Translations under genes and position numbers: made by a program
Part shown: positions 11,065-22,858 of the stretch, piece by piece
Layout of the letters: the number at the start of each line of letters is the position of its first letter
How positions within the stretch are numbered: the first letter of the stretch is position 1
The notes under the pieces: model-generated
Told to the model about the DNA's origin: nothing
Seen by the model: only the letters and a program-made list of their open reading frames with translations
The model's database searches: none
From: Hyaloperonospora brassicae
Taxonomy: Eukaryota > Oomycota > Peronosporomycetes > Peronosporales > Peronosporaceae
Assembly (NCBI GenBank): GCA_947650285.1
Contig: CANTFL010000528.1
Coordinates: 62,001-126,000, forward strand
Reading direction: 5' to 3'
DNA: 64,000 bases

Positions 11065-11751
11065 TGTAACGGGGCACGCCTTATGTCAATTTAACACAAG
11101 TTTGTGGGTGGGTGGTTCCCTGGGATAGTGGTGCAGTAGGCTTTAAGATGATGACTGCCGGTTCAATTCCTTCACTGTGTATAATTATCCCCGAGGGTGA
11201 CAATCGCAGTATTAATTCCACAGTAGCTGAAAAACCTGCCGCTACCTCTCAAAAATTGTGGTTGGAATTTTCCAGATAGAGTGGGGTGTTCGCGTACCCG
11301 AAGATACCTCACCAACCCAACCAATCAACACAAGTTTGTGTGCACCCGACCTCACGTTCACGTACACGTGGCGTGAGGAAGCGCAGCGAAGTTGGCAGAA
11401 CCCGAAAGCTTTGTCTAAGGGAAAAGTTGAACTGTATTATATATAGTTGTGTTGCTTTATAAACCATCTTTTGTCCTATATCTTACTTTATAAAACTACC
11501 ATTTCCTATGTGGGTTTCTTGCCCACCACCCATTGCGCGCGTCCAGCAGCGATTGGTGGTTAATCTGGTTGATGTACCGTTAGCATCAACCATCAGATGG
11601 AGCAACCCACCAAAAAAAGAATTACCCTCGGGGGTAACATTCCGTTAACATCATCTCTTCTCGAGATATTGATTGAGTATTATCAAAAATAGATAATACC
11701 CAAAATTAATACTAATGTATCAATTGTATGTAACGGGCTCACCCCGTTACA
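11065..11751 (-). repeat. LTR of Gypsy A (3' LTR in element orientation), SINE-interrupted
   Basis: Starts TGTAACGGGGCACGCC and ends with the hairpin TGTAACGGG/CCCGTTACA. At 687 bp it is longer than its 446-bp partner at 19028 because of the 220-bp insertion at 11107-11326 and its 14-bp TSD. Confidence 0.9.
11107..11326 (+). mobile_element. tRNA-derived SINE inserted in the LTR
   Basis: The 220-bp insert is absent from the partner LTR and flanked by a perfect 14-bp direct repeat, AACACAAGTTTGTG (11093-11106 and 11327-11340). Inside are an RNA polymerase III A-box-like TGGGATAGTGG (11121-11131) and a B box GGTTCAATTCC (11160-11170), spaced as in a tRNA gene. A tRNA-like head, unrelated body, 220-bp size and long TSD are the hallmarks of a SINE mobilised by LINE machinery. 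The 3' end is a simple CAACCCAACCAAT-like tail. Confidence 0.8.
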
Positions 11752-11941
11752 TCAACCCCCCTTAACCATCAGTCACTATAGTAAGTGATAAAATTGATTG
11801 GTGACATAGTGACCACCGTCGTGTCTCTCTGGGAAGGGAGCACTTGTTGGTCTCGACCAACTCATTCCAGTTTTCAGCGCATGTTGAGTTCGTCCATGCG
11901 CTGCGCGAACAAGGCCGCTACTGACGAGGCTGCATGGATGC

Positions 11942-13639
11942 GTGCAGCCGGCGACCAGCATCCCGAGACTCAACGCCGGTGCTCCGTCGCCTACCGCTAC
12001 TGATAAGCAACCTGAAACTCCTCAAGTTGCAAGCGCACGTGGTAATTCACGTGCAGCTTCTTCATCCACAACCTCTGCTGCGGGTGGTAGCCCTATGGAC
12101 GTCGATCCCAATATAGATGTGATCTATTCGGGCGAGTCCGACACTCCGTCCGACTCGAAGTCGTCCGCGAAGTCCACCCGTGAGGCTGCGGGTGCAGAAC
12201 CGACAATTGCCCAGCGGCGTGGCAGTCTCGATCCGGAGTTGCGTCATGAATTTTTCGGCTCATCCGACGAGTCGATGAACTCGTCACGGGGTCAAGCCGA
12301 TCGCACTCGCATACGTTGGATGCGAGTGAGAAACATGACGACGCAATTCATCGTGATGATGTCGATGACTCCTCGCGGAGTCATCGTAGCCGTAGCAATT
12401 CCAGTGATTGCGGCGATCGCAGTGTCCATAGATACACTACGCAAGAGGAGCAGAATCGTGATGCGATACGATCTGCTCCTGAGAACAAGCCATGGATGCC
12501 CCCGAATAATCTTAGGGAGTCGTATGGACATATCACTGGGATTTATCGCATCCCGCTTTTCAATTATCGAGACTTCATGGTCTTGATGTCAGAGCGAGGA
12601 ATTATCGCACTGAACATGATTACCACATCGATTTCTTTTTCAGACATCGACAGTATCACGGCAACCACAATCGAGACGAAGTCTTAATGACGCAAGCGTA
12701 TAACTCGTTTATCGTCAACATCGAAGTCTTGGACGTGAAACAAACAGATTGTAGCCTTCAATAAGTTTGAGCAGAAGTCGCCAACCTGTGCACGATACAA
12801 TCTGCATCGATTGTCCCGAGAGGCAGGTTTACCTTGCCTCTCGTGGGGAGAAAACTGTCAGAGTTGTGTTGACAACTCTGTTCGCGCCCCTAGGTAGGCC
12901 TTCTTCCCTAAATCGAGGTATTAGAGGGTGCACATCTCGTCCGAGATCCGCAAAGGGATTGAGACTTCGCAATCATTTTTCAAAAGCGCCGGGAGTCGTT
13001 CGACGAAGGCCTTCCATCTTTAAGAGGTGTATCTACTTGACGAGACCGGGGACATCCATTATCGGCTGGGAGCCCCGCTCCAGCTGTTCCACGAAGGTGG
13101 ATACTCTCGCTACTGGACGAGGTAAGTCGTCCTTGATCCTAAATCGTCACGGTGGTTAAAGATACACTCCAAAGGGAAGCGTTGACCACCGTGTGAGTCC
13201 ACCAAACGATGTAGAGGAGGAGGAAAATCCTCGTTCAAATCGTTCGGCTCAAAATCTCGACCAATACGAGATGTATCGCGCAATCGTTGAGCTGTGCGAG
13301 GAATTGGAGCACGAGCGGGGCAGGCGCTACACTCTGACCGATTCTGTGCGGCAGCATCGTAAGGATCGAGAGGCTGATCGTAGGAAGGATAGCGCCGATT
13401 ACTCCACAGCACAGCTTCAGGCCGAACGGGATATCCGTTACCCGGTTGAAGAGCTGGCGTCAGCTCGCAGGGAGATATATCTATTTAATGAAGAGATCTC
13501 TGCACTGCGCGTCCAGACTGATCGTCTGGAGCGAGAGAGCAAGAACCTGATGGAGGTTCTTGAACGTGGGGACTACCTTCATCGTCGGAAGAAGGCTCAT
13601 ACTTACAGTACGGGCGAAGACGCCACACATAAAGCGTAG
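11942..13639 (+). pseudogene. Antisense accessory ORF region of Gypsy A (broken)
   Basis: Plus-strand frames opposite to gag-pol: 11942-12586 (first ATG at 12095, reading MDVDPNIDV), a second frame from 12316 and a third at 13193-13639. The first part is acidic and Ser-rich. The last is strongly charged and heptad-like (for example LEHERGRRYT, EISALRVQTDRLERES), predicting a coiled coil. The layout, acidic start and coiled-coil end overlapping pol's 3' end, parallels the antisense frame of element C. Frameshifts break it here. Function unknown. Confidence 0.42.
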
Positions 13640-16600
13640 GATGCGTGCGAATTCTGCGTGGCAGCTCAATCGTGTATTCGTTGCCTTGTCGGCGCAGCAA
13701 ACGAAAGGGGTTGATGTACTTGGACAATAGTGTACTGATCCCCACAAAAGTTACTAGATGCCTAGGTAAATTTGCCGTAGATGGTAGGACTAAGTCGCAT
13801 TCAATCAATGAATAACATTTGCTCTTCCATTCTTGTCTGCGTTCCGTTTCTGATGGTACACTGCATTTGCGATGGAGTCCTGAACGAAACGGACTACCGC
13901 TTCTCGAGTCAGCAGGAAGTTTATACTGACTCCTTTTTTTGTCTGTCAGTGCGCTTCGTGCACACTGCTAAGAGATTGCTCTCTTCTTCAGCGAGGTTGT
14001 CTTCTTCCTCGCTGGCATAATCGTTGACGATGCTGAATATACCAGCATCGTCATCGTCATCCGAATCAATAATAGCGTCGTCGCTATTATTGAGATGATC
14101 TTCTTCATCGATGTCGACCTGATCGACATCGGCATCATACGTGACGACGTTAGCGTCGACACGTGATGAGCAAGAGCCAAAATGGTTTTTGCTCGAGCGA
14201 TTATATCCCCCCTTATACAAGAGTCACACTCTAAAAGGGTGGGCAGACGTGGATGACGTAAGCCATTCACGAAGATCGGTGTGTGCTGTGTAGAAGCATG
14301 CACCGAATTATTGATGGCGAATTCCACCATGGGTAGCAATTCGCTCAAACTCGAGAACGATTGGACGTATCCGCGAAGGACCTCTTCCAGGACACGGTTC
14401 GCACGTTCCGTCTGACCATCTGTATCGGGATGGTCAGAAGTGGACATCTTCAATCGTGTTCCGAGAGTACGGAACACGGTTTGCCAAAATTCCGCCGTGA
14501 ATCGAGGGTCACGGTCTAACACGAATTCACGGGGTATCCCGTGAAGTAGAAACACTGTGTCGATAAAGACACGCGCACATCCGTGGGCGTTGAAAAATTC
14601 GGGCACTGCAGCAAGATGAACCATCTTGTTGAACTAGTCAACAAGCACAAGATAATCATTATTCTTGGTAGCGTCTTCTGGGACTCGAAGACGAAGTCCA
14701 TTGAAACGGACTACCAGCACTCTGCGGGGACAGGTAGAGGCTGTAAGGGTGCACGGGAAGAAAAACTGGACTTCAATTGTTGACAAACCTCGCAAGCACG
14801 AATGTACTTGCGGACAAACTCATACTGGTGGGGTCAGTAAAAGTCTCGACTTACTGCAAGGTAAGTCTTTTCTTGATTACGATGACCATGTGTTGGAGCA
14901 TCGTGAAACTCATACAAGATGCGCAAGCGCAAATTGTTATGTGCGGGGACAAAGACAAGAGGTGTGTCGCCGGCAACGGCTGTATAGTACAGCAACCCGT
15001 TGCGAGTTGTGTACCGATCCGATGAGGAACGGGACAGAGCCGGTAAATCATTCAAGGAATTATGAGATGGATTCAACAGATGATCCATCAAGCGCAGAAG
15101 AAGCTTGTATTCTGCGTAGGCCTTTCTTACGTCTTCAGTTAATGTTAACGACGGGACACTGGCTGTAAGTGTTGCAACAGTGGCCTTATCTTCACTGTTG
15201 GACTGCGCGCCCGACTCGAAATCGGGTCGGCGCGATAGGACGTCAATGACGACGCTCAGTAGTCCTGGTTTACACTCATCGGAGAAGTTGTACTCCGCGA
15301 AGAAAGACAGCCACCTCGACATTTTTTGCGAGAGATGTGGACTGTTTACGGCCGTGCGTAGTGACGCATGGTCCGTATAGACAATGAACGGTCTATCGCC
15401 CAAGAGATAGACACGAAGCTTAGCCAGTGCGTACATCATGGAAAGAAGTTACTTGTTATGCACTGGGTAATTACGTTCAGCTGCTTGCAGCTGACGCGAT
15501 TGATAACAGATGACGCGTTTTGCGTCATCTGTGTCAAATTGCATCAATGCACAGCCGATTGCAAAGTCGCTGGCGTCATAGACCACATGAAATGGTCTGT
15601 CATGATTTGCAATCGCCAGTATCGGCGATTGCATCAAGCTTTTCTTGATACCTTCAAAGAAACGCTAACGGTCAGCGTTCCACAACCACTTCACATTTTT
15701 CTTGAGTAAAAAAGAATGATGATTAGCCATCTCGGCGTAGTTTCGGGAGGACTTGTGCAAGTACGCCGCTATCCCAAGGAACTTACGAAGTCCCTGGACA
15801 TCGACTAGCACAGGCCAGTCGGTAAACACCTTGATGTTCTCGGGATCAGGGCGTACGTCGTGTTTACCCACGATGCACCCAAGAAGTGGTATTTCGCTAG
15901 CCGCACATATGCACTTCTTGAGGTTGGAATACAACTTATGTTTGCGCATAAGGTGAAGAAACCGACGAACGTGAGTTCTATGAACTTCCACGTCCATTCT
16001 ACCGTTCATAGCTCGGATATGTACGAACACATCGTCGAAGTACATCGGTGCGAAATCACGCACCGGTCTCAACAGATTGGTACTCATCTGTTTAATGTTG
16101 CAGGAACATTACCCAGTTGCTGTGGCATCACTAGCCACTCCCACAGCATGCCGCTGGGGTTCTCGCTGCTGTGTACGGGATGTACCGTTCACGCAGGAGG
16201 ATTTGATAGAGCCCATCCATCAGATCCATGGACGAAAAGACGGTACTCTTTGACATACCATCTATGATTACGTCCTTCCTCGGTATCAACGTATGAGCTG
16301 GCACCTTTGCAGCATTCAACTTGCTGAAAACGAGTGCACTATCCGCCACCCTTCTGTGGGCTTTCGCACACAGAAGGTCGGAAAGCTGTGAGGGGATGTT
16401 GATTCCCTCACATGGCTCGCTGCTAAGCGATCGGCAAAGAACCTGTCGATCGCTAGTACTTGTTCACGAGGCAGTGGCCACTGCTTCATGACACAGTACT
16501 TCGAGCCCGGTTTGAGCTTGATCTCGTGTCGAGTGCCTTTGTTCTTAGGCAACTCGCATGGCACGGATTCAGGGAACACATCCTTGAATTCGATCAAATC

Positions 16601-17786
16601 CTTATACAAAGAATTCGCCTGGAGATACTTCCAGGATTGAGACATGTATCGCTCAATCCGAGTCTTCTCATCGAGGACACTTTGGTCCATCGATGAGCTG
16701 CTGAGATCCCGTTCGTTTTCAGTGAATACTATTGCGAACCGAATATCGGCTACATACTTATCCTCTGTGATGAGTATGCAGATCTGCTTGACTTTGCCAC
16801 TACGCAGATCACGCAAGAACCGGTTTGTTTCTAGAATTGGCAATTGAGTTATCTACGAATTTAACTTCGGAGGCACAATCAGATCAAGTATATAAGCGCC
16901 TACGCTTGATCCGTCATTAACCAAGACGTTTAACGTCTCAGTTTCTTCCTGGGAAGTTGTTTCTACATGTTGCTGAGAGCCTAATCCCTCAGAATTTATC
17001 TCTTTAGGAAGTCCTTCCTCAAGCACGTGGGGACTTATTCCCTCGACGACTTCTGACTGTGGCTGTGCAACCACAGTCAGGTCTCGATCCTCTACGGTCA
17101 GCTCTCCAGTTGACCTAGAATGAGCTTGTTGCCCTATGGCGGCAACAGGTTTCTTCTTCCTAAGAAGTTGATCGCTAATCATACGTCCATGTCCTGTACA
17201 TCTGTACAGCCGCCGGGAGCTTGCTTCACAGTGTAGCGATCAGCTACAGTGAGGTCTTGTACATTCGTGCTAACGACCGTACCGCAAGTGAGACCATCGC
17301 ACTCACTCGCAGTACATCCACATGAATTTGGGCGATTCAGGATATTATTTAGATCGTCATCTGATGAACAAGCGGCAGGCATCTTCACGGATCGACACTG
17401 ACAGCTCACCCTTGGCTCGTACCTTCTGAGCCAAGGTAATCCAAGCATGACATCAAATTTGTCATCCAGATCCAGTACGATGAAGTCATCATCGTACTGT
17501 TCGTCCTCAAACGTGTAGTGGATACCTACTACGTGTTCCCAACGGTAATCGATGCGCCTGTGGCGATGTGCACCGTCATCCTCGCTAGGGGAATATGGCG
17601 ATCAGCGAATTTAAGCCCACGCTCCTCCAGTGACTGGCGACGAATATAATTATCCGACACCCCACAGTCAACCAAAGGACGAAGTGACATATCTTTTGTC
17701 ATTTCTAACTTCAAGGTGATGAGTGATACCTCATCGCCAGGTGCAGAGACACACAGTGACTGTGCATCTGGAGCAACTTTCGTCAA
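13485..17786 (-). pseudogene. Gypsy A pol remnant (PR-RT-RH-INT)
   Basis: From upstream to downstream on the minus strand: protease-like segment with PLVDCGVSDNYIRR (17786-17529, DCG in place of the usual DSG/DTG); reverse transcriptase from about 16840 with KQWPLPREQ, then YFDDVFVH in the 16087-15665 frame; RNase H with VVYDASDFAIGCAL and YTDHASLRTA (15637-14834); a histidine/cysteine integrase zinc region; integrase core with DRDPRFTAEFW and HPDTDGQTERANR (14624-13968); and the IRTHPTLYVWRLRPY tail (13808-13485). Stops and frameshifts separate nearly every domain, so no active polyprotein is possible. Confidence 0.85.
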
Positions 17787-17836
17787 GAGGTTCGCAAATT
17801 CTCTTGAAGTCGCTTGATGAGTAGGACACTTCGCCC

Positions 17837-18916
17837 CTACTGACCCCGACCATTTTTTGGTGGTCCGCTTCGCTGTTGCGGTCTCGCAACAGCGTTGGAC
17901 CCATGCCCATTGCCCTGTTTGACAAATGGACGACCATTTCGCTCAGTCCTGCTAGGTACTGGGCGAGGGGCACTACACTCGTAAGCGGAGTGTACCAACT
18001 TCTGGCAGCGATTGCACTTCTGCAATCGCTTGTTGTTCGAAGAGCGAGGTCTCTCGCTCTCAACATAACAGATGCCCATTGGTTCTGGACCTCCGGTCTC
18101 TTCTCGTCGCGGTGGGCGATATGAGCTCGAGCTGGCATGATCCTGTCTCATGCTAAAGCTCTTCTGTTCCGAAGCCGAGATAGCATTTTTCGACTATTCG
18201 AGCCCAAGTGTGATTCCTGACAAGCCCGTCTGCGAGGCCTTGCATGAACAGAGTAATCAATGTGTTCGTGTAATGGATTAGTAGTTATACCACTCGCGAG
18301 GAGTCGTATTTGCTGAGCATAAGCGAGCACATCATGCTTACCTTGCTTGAGTTTTTGAAGCTCTAATAGATCCCTGAACTCAATTCGAGGCGGTTCAAAC
18401 GATTGTATGAGGCGGGTCTTAACGGATTCGAGCGGATCAAAGCATACGGGTCACTCATCTCGAGCCTTAAGGCCCAAGTCTTGGCACGTCCCGCTTAGTG
18501 GGCTCGGAAAAATGTTAGTTTCATTTGCTCATCGTCGATGCGACGTGCTTTTATGGCCCTGTCTAATTCGACAAACCGTAACTACAGGGAGTCTTCCTCG
18601 ACTCCTCTGTACTTGGAGATGTCAACCTTCAAGATTTCGGGACGACGCACACTCGTCGTCCCGACCATAGCAGCATTGAACTGCTGCTGTCTCAACAGTT
18701 CTGTATGTTGAGTACCGAGTTCTTTCAACTACTTGGCCTGTTGCGAGCCTCGCTTGGAAGCAAGGCTACTTTCTCTCTTTCGGCGCGAAGTTCATGTTGA
18801 ATGAACTTGGCGATAGCGGCATGTTGTTGGTCTCTGTCAAGAGAACCAACATGGCGCAAACGACAGTGTCGCCTACGGTAGAACTCATTCGTCCTACCGC
18901 ATCCTATCGAGACCAA
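17837..18916 (-). pseudogene. Gypsy A gag remnant
   Basis: A CX2CX4HX4C zinc knuckle (CNRCQKLVHSAYEC) lies in the 18151-17837 frame, identifying the nucleocapsid end of Gag. Upstream frames to about 18916 are fragmentary. It lies directly after the primer-binding site and before the protease, as expected. Confidence 0.65.
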
Positions 18917-19011
18917 TCAAGTGGGTAATGCCTTCACATGTGGCGTGAAAGCATATCTCCTCATATATAATGTTCATGACGGATGAGATGGTGGTGGTCG
19001 CTGGACGGACT

Positions 19012-19025
19012 ACAAAGTGCTACCA
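19012..19025 (-). promoter_or_regulatory. Primer-binding site of Gypsy A
   Basis: Minus-strand TGGTAGCACTTTGT two bases inside the LTR. It is complementary to a tRNA 3' end reading ...AAGTGCTACCA. Elements B and C share the same core. Confidence 0.75.
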
Positions 19026-19027
19026 GG

Positions 19028-19473
19028 TGTAACGGGGCACGCCTTGTGTCAATTCAACACAAGCTTGTGTGCACCCGTCGTCACGTTCACGTGGCGTCAG
19101 GAAGTGCACCAAAGCAAACAGAACCCGAAAGCTCGGTCAAAGGGAAAAGTTGAACTACATATAATATAGTTATGTTGCTTTATAAACCATCTTTTGTCCT
19201 AATCTTACTTTATAAAATTAGCATCTCCTATGTGGGTTTCTTGCCCACCACCCATTGCGCGCGTCCAGCAGCGATTGGAGGTTAATCTGGTTGATGTACC
19301 GTGAACATCAGCCATCAGGTGGAGCAACCCACCAAAGAAATTTACCCTCGAAGGTAATATGCCGCCAACATCACCTCTTCTCGAGTGATATTGATTGACT
19401 ATTATCAAAAATAGATAATACCCAAAATTAATACTAATGTATCAATTGTATGTAACCGGCTCATTCCGTTACA
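19028..19473 (-). repeat. LTR of Gypsy A (5' LTR in element orientation)
   Basis: 446 bp, TGTAACGGGGCACGCC ... TTCCGTTACA. Apart from the SINE it aligns along its whole length with 11065-11751, with many substitutions and small gaps. Confidence 0.9.
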
Positions 19474-20499
19474 CTCCACCCACGACTGTACTTGGCAAGA
19501 AGAACGTAAAACGAGCCAGATACGCCAGAACTTGTATTCGGCGGCAGTGTGCTACTGCTGGAAGCGATGTAGTAGAAGCTGACGTGGAAGTTGTGGAAGT
19601 GGCGGAGCCTTACGACGGTCACAATCACTCACATGGTGACAAAATGTGAGTATGACTTCCATTTTGAGTTAAATATGTACACGAATGATCGTGTGCGGTC
19701 ACGTCGTACGCATCAATTTTAATAGCGTGACTGAAATGTTGGCTACATCGAGACGAATCAAGCGCCACGACTAGCTCTATGGATCCATTCTTTCGACGCC
19801 CGGATCGAAGCAGAGGGCACCGTCGTCAAGCTGAACCTCTTTTCTCATTCTCCATACCAAAACAACACCGAAAAAGTCATTCTTGAGATCCTCGCTCGAT
19901 CGACAACTTCTTGAGAAGGCTGAATTACATTAGATCATAGCTTTACTGGCCGTGTATCGTCCTGTTTCCGAACATGGCGCGGCGAAAGCTAATGGTCATT
20001 GACTTTGACCGCTGTAAAGGTCGGATAAAAGTAAAGTTTTGTTGATGATCGAACGATGCTAATCTCGGAAAGGCTTCTAGATCGATGCCTTCCGGCCGAG
20101 CAAATTGAGATTCAGAGCCGTATGGTGGTGCATTGACATGCGCGTCATGAGAAAGCATGACGACGCATGCCCTACAGATGATAAATAATCGATTGTGTGA
20201 GCTACGAGACACGTGCACCGTGATCACACAGATAGTCCAGGACGTCGATTGCAAGTCTAATTGCTTGTTTCTGGACAGTCCTCGCCTCTCAGGGTTGGGT
20301 GCGATCACTGTTGAAGGAACAGGGACCAAGTTATCTTCGCAGATTAGCACCCTTTGCAAACTAATGCGCCAGGTCAGACGCAGATAGGCCGGACCAGACT
20401 TCGCCACTCAACCTATCATTTTTAAATCAGCACCCGACTACAGACGTCCACCACTTCCTTCTCCAGTCTTCCCTCAGTCGGTTGTGAGACCGCTTTATC
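19474..20499. other. Region upstream of the effector gene
   Basis: No recognised gene. A 154-codon minus frame at 20407-19943 has no similarity I know. An ATCATTTTT motif around 20415 loosely resembles the oomycete initiator (YTCATTYY), about 80 bases before the effector ATG, but this is weak. Confidence 0.35.
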
Positions 20500-20997
20500 A
20501 TGCGCTTCCAAGAAATTTACCTGCTGCTACTTGCCGCCTTCATGACTTGCTGCAGACCTACCGCTGTGGCTGGAAACAGTATACGGCCCCGATTAGACAC
20601 GCAAACCAATGGAGCGCTCACCGTCGATGATCGCGACGCACACAAGGTGAAAACGAAGGCGTTCACCGCCGATGATCGCGACGCACACAAGGTGAAAACG
20701 AAGGCGCTCACCGCCGATGATCTCGACGCACACAAGGTGAAAACGAAGGCGCTCACCGCCGATGATCGCGACGCACACAAGGTGAAAACGAAGGCGCTCG
20801 ACTTTGCGGCCAAAGACGAGGAGAGATGGTGGATCATCATTCCAATACCGGCCTTTGTCACGCGCATGATCTTTGCTATTCCTCGAGCTATTTATCGCGC
20901 TATCAAGGGCGCGTTTCGGCTTCCTGGAAATGTGGCTCATGGTGCTTTAGGCAAGAAAGACGCGAAAAAACTTGTTAGAGCTCGTCATCCATCATAA
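20500..20997 (+). CDS. Candidate secreted RxLR-dEER-type effector with internal tandem repeats
   Basis: 165 residues. Residues 1-24 form a signal peptide (MRFQEIYLLLLAAFM..., cleavage likely near AVA/GN), so the protein should be secreted. Residues 29-33 read RPRLD, a degenerate form of the RxLR element at its usual distance from the cleavage site. An exact DEER follows at 106-109. Between them are four tandem 15-residue repeats (39-98) of the type ALTADDRDAHKVKTK. The C-terminal ~55 residues are a WW-led hydrophobic stretch and a basic amphipathic region. RxLR-dEER proteins of plant-pathogenic oomycetes act inside host cells, but the target of this one is unknown. The ATG has A at -3. No intron. 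The family assignment rests on architecture. Confidence 0.75.
   Translation: MRFQEIYLLLLAAFMTCCRPTAVAGNSIRPRLDTQTNGALTVDDRDAHKVKTKAFTADDRDAHKVKTKALTADDLDAHKVKTKALTADDRDAHKVKTKALDFAAKDEERWWIIIPIPAFVTRMIFAIPRAIYRAIKGAFRLPGNVAHGALGKKDAKKLVRARHPS
20614..20793 (+). repeat. Four tandem 45-bp coding repeats
   Basis: Four nearly identical 45-bp units inside the effector gene, in frame, differing at only a few bases (for example gatctc for gatcgc in the third). Similarity at DNA level shows recent tandem duplication. Confidence 0.95.
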
Positions 20998-22093
20998 GGA
21001 TAAGTCACGTTTGTATCAGATGGAAGCGTACTGAGTCAGAGCGGAGACTGGAGCAAAGCGGAATGTGATACGTCTTTTAGCAAGAGGCACATCTCAATAA
21101 TCTGTACCACTTAAACCACAGCGTCAATACTGCGTTCGAGGTTTTGCTTCACACCAGAATCTAGAGACTCGTCAACCGACAATTACTGTATATAGACAGC
21201 GGCCTTGTTCCTCGAGATAGATCGACTAAGCTCATTATGACGCAGACCCTTCCTACGATCACTGCTACGTTAGCCACCGGCTCGTGGTGATCAATACACT
21301 TCGAGTCATTCTAGCTCATACAGAAACAAAAAATGTATCCGAACGACTGTTGAGGTGTCGAGGTAAGCCTTTCTTGGTCTTCTCCTGAGCCAATGTTTTG
21401 CCGATCAAGCGTCCGAATGCGTTTGCTGGCCCTTCGCGTACTTCTCAGACCACACGATTGAAGAAAAGATAGCAGACCGTAGGTGTCTATGTTTTTCTCA
21501 CCGTTTTGAGTGCTGTCTGGTCTGCCTCAAATGTTGCACGTTTCGAAGGATCTTGTTCATGATCTCGCCATCAGTATTGAACGACTCCATCATTTTCGGG
21601 AGCACACAAATCAGATCTCTTCGCTGTTTATAGCTGAAAAAGATGTATGCACAGTGTCTGTAGACGTCTGAATAAATCGCTGTTGCCTCATTCAATTTTC
21701 ATGTACATCGCATTTGCCCGACGCATCACGCGCCTTCGTCAGCCATTCCTCCATCAATGAGTGCATCTCGTCCACTGCACTTCGAGCCAGATGAATTGAA
21801 TCAAAGACAACGGCTCACGGTATATACACGCGTCATCAAATACTCTTGCTACTAAGAAACGTCTTCCACGTGAGCCAGACACAACTTCCACGTGCATAAC
21901 ATCAGCTTTCCCGTCACAAGAAACTGTTGGCATCAATAAAATTGTGGAGCTCCCCAAGACAAGGAAGTATCAGCATCAATCTTGCAGTCTGACGTACGTG
22001 TTCGTAGCCCTTTCGCTGCATTGTAGGTTTGGAGAGACATCGTGACATGGTGTCGATCATAACCTCTTTTTACACCAATTCGCACTTTATTTA
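20998..22093. other. Intergenic with possible coding remnants
   Basis: Two minus-strand frames (21957-21754 and 21695-21498) have protein-like composition, for example FLVARVFDDACIYREP and IYSDVYRHCAYIFFSYKQRR. They may be pieces of one broken gene. I do not recognise the family and neither frame has a supported start. Confidence 0.25.
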
Positions 22094-22175
22094 GGGAAAC
22101 GTTACCACCCCCAGGTTTTCGTTAACCACCCCCACCCCTGTATATATCCGTAATTTACTCAATTTACGCTTTCTG

Positions 22176-22442
22176 ATGGGTAGGATCGAGAACATTACCG
22201 GTCTCAGAAGTAATTTACAATCTCATTTACAAATTGATAGAGTACTAAATCCGAACAATCTATGCATGTCTTTAAGTCGGCGACGTGTTGTAATTTATTA
22301 TTCAGCTACTTCATTTGACCGAGCCATTACTCGGTCAAATCAAAATATTATACGAGCGATTCTGGAACAGGTTGGGCTTGTAGCGATTATCCTGCATGGG
22401 CACTGTGACGAGGACATCCCACAACACTATATTCGAAAGTAA
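22176..22442 (+). CDS. Unrecognised 88-residue ORF of the TIR transposon (T2)
   Basis: ATG-initiated frame starting just inside the transposon terminus, with an intact counterpart at 44215-43949 in T3 (88 residues, two or three substitutions). Reads MGRIENITGLRSNLQSH... and is basic. No family recognised. It converges on the FAR1-like ORF across the element, so the transposon would have one gene starting near each end. Confidence 0.4.
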   Translation: MGRIENITGLRSNLQSHLQIDRVLNPNNLCMSLSRRRVVIYYSATSFDRAITRSNQNIIRAILEQVGLVAIILHGHCDEDIPQHYIRK

Positions 22443-22858
22443 CTATAAGTAATCCGCAGAGGCCTATCAAGAGGTACATCGATCGTAGTGATACCTGTAC
22501 GATAAACAAACTAGGCTAACGTATTATTTGATGATGGTAGTTGTAACGGGGTGAACCGGTTACATAAAATTGACATTACTCGTAAGGGGTAAGGTTGAAG
22601 GAATATTACCCCCGAGGGTAAATTTCTTTGGTGGGTTGCTCCACCTGATGGCTGATGTTCACGGTACATCAACCAGATTAACCTCCAATCGCTGCTGGAC
22701 GCGCGCAATGGGTGGTGGGCAAGAAACCCACATATGAGATGCTAATTTTATAAAGTAAGATTAGGACAAAAGATGGTTTATAAAGCAACATAACTATATA
22801 TAATACAGTTCAACTTTTCCCTTAGACAGAGCTTTCGGGTTCTGTTTTCTTTAGTGCA

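Larger units (their letters stand above)
11065..19473 (-). mobile_element. Ty3/Gypsy retrotransposon A, decayed
   Basis: Two LTRs in the same orientation enclose minus-strand gag (zinc knuckle), protease, reverse transcriptase, RNase H and integrase remnants, in that order. The primer-binding site lies against the right-hand LTR and a polypurine tract (aaggggggttga on the minus strand) against the left. All enzymatic frames are broken. The flanks (actac at 11060-11064, ctcca at 19474-19478) do not form a TSD. The two ends may therefore not derive from one insertion, see findings. It also carries antisense coding capacity at 11942-13639. Confidence 0.88.

Noticed and set aside
11121..11170. 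A functional tRNA gene
   Set aside because: A and B boxes are present, but the insert is 220 bp with a TSD and no complete acceptor stem, so a SINE explains it better.
20517..20940. Two 115-116-codon minus frames with a repeated FVFTLCASRSS or LRFHLVCV pattern
   Set aside because: They are the complement of the tandem repeats in the effector gene, which has the signal peptide, start context and motifs.
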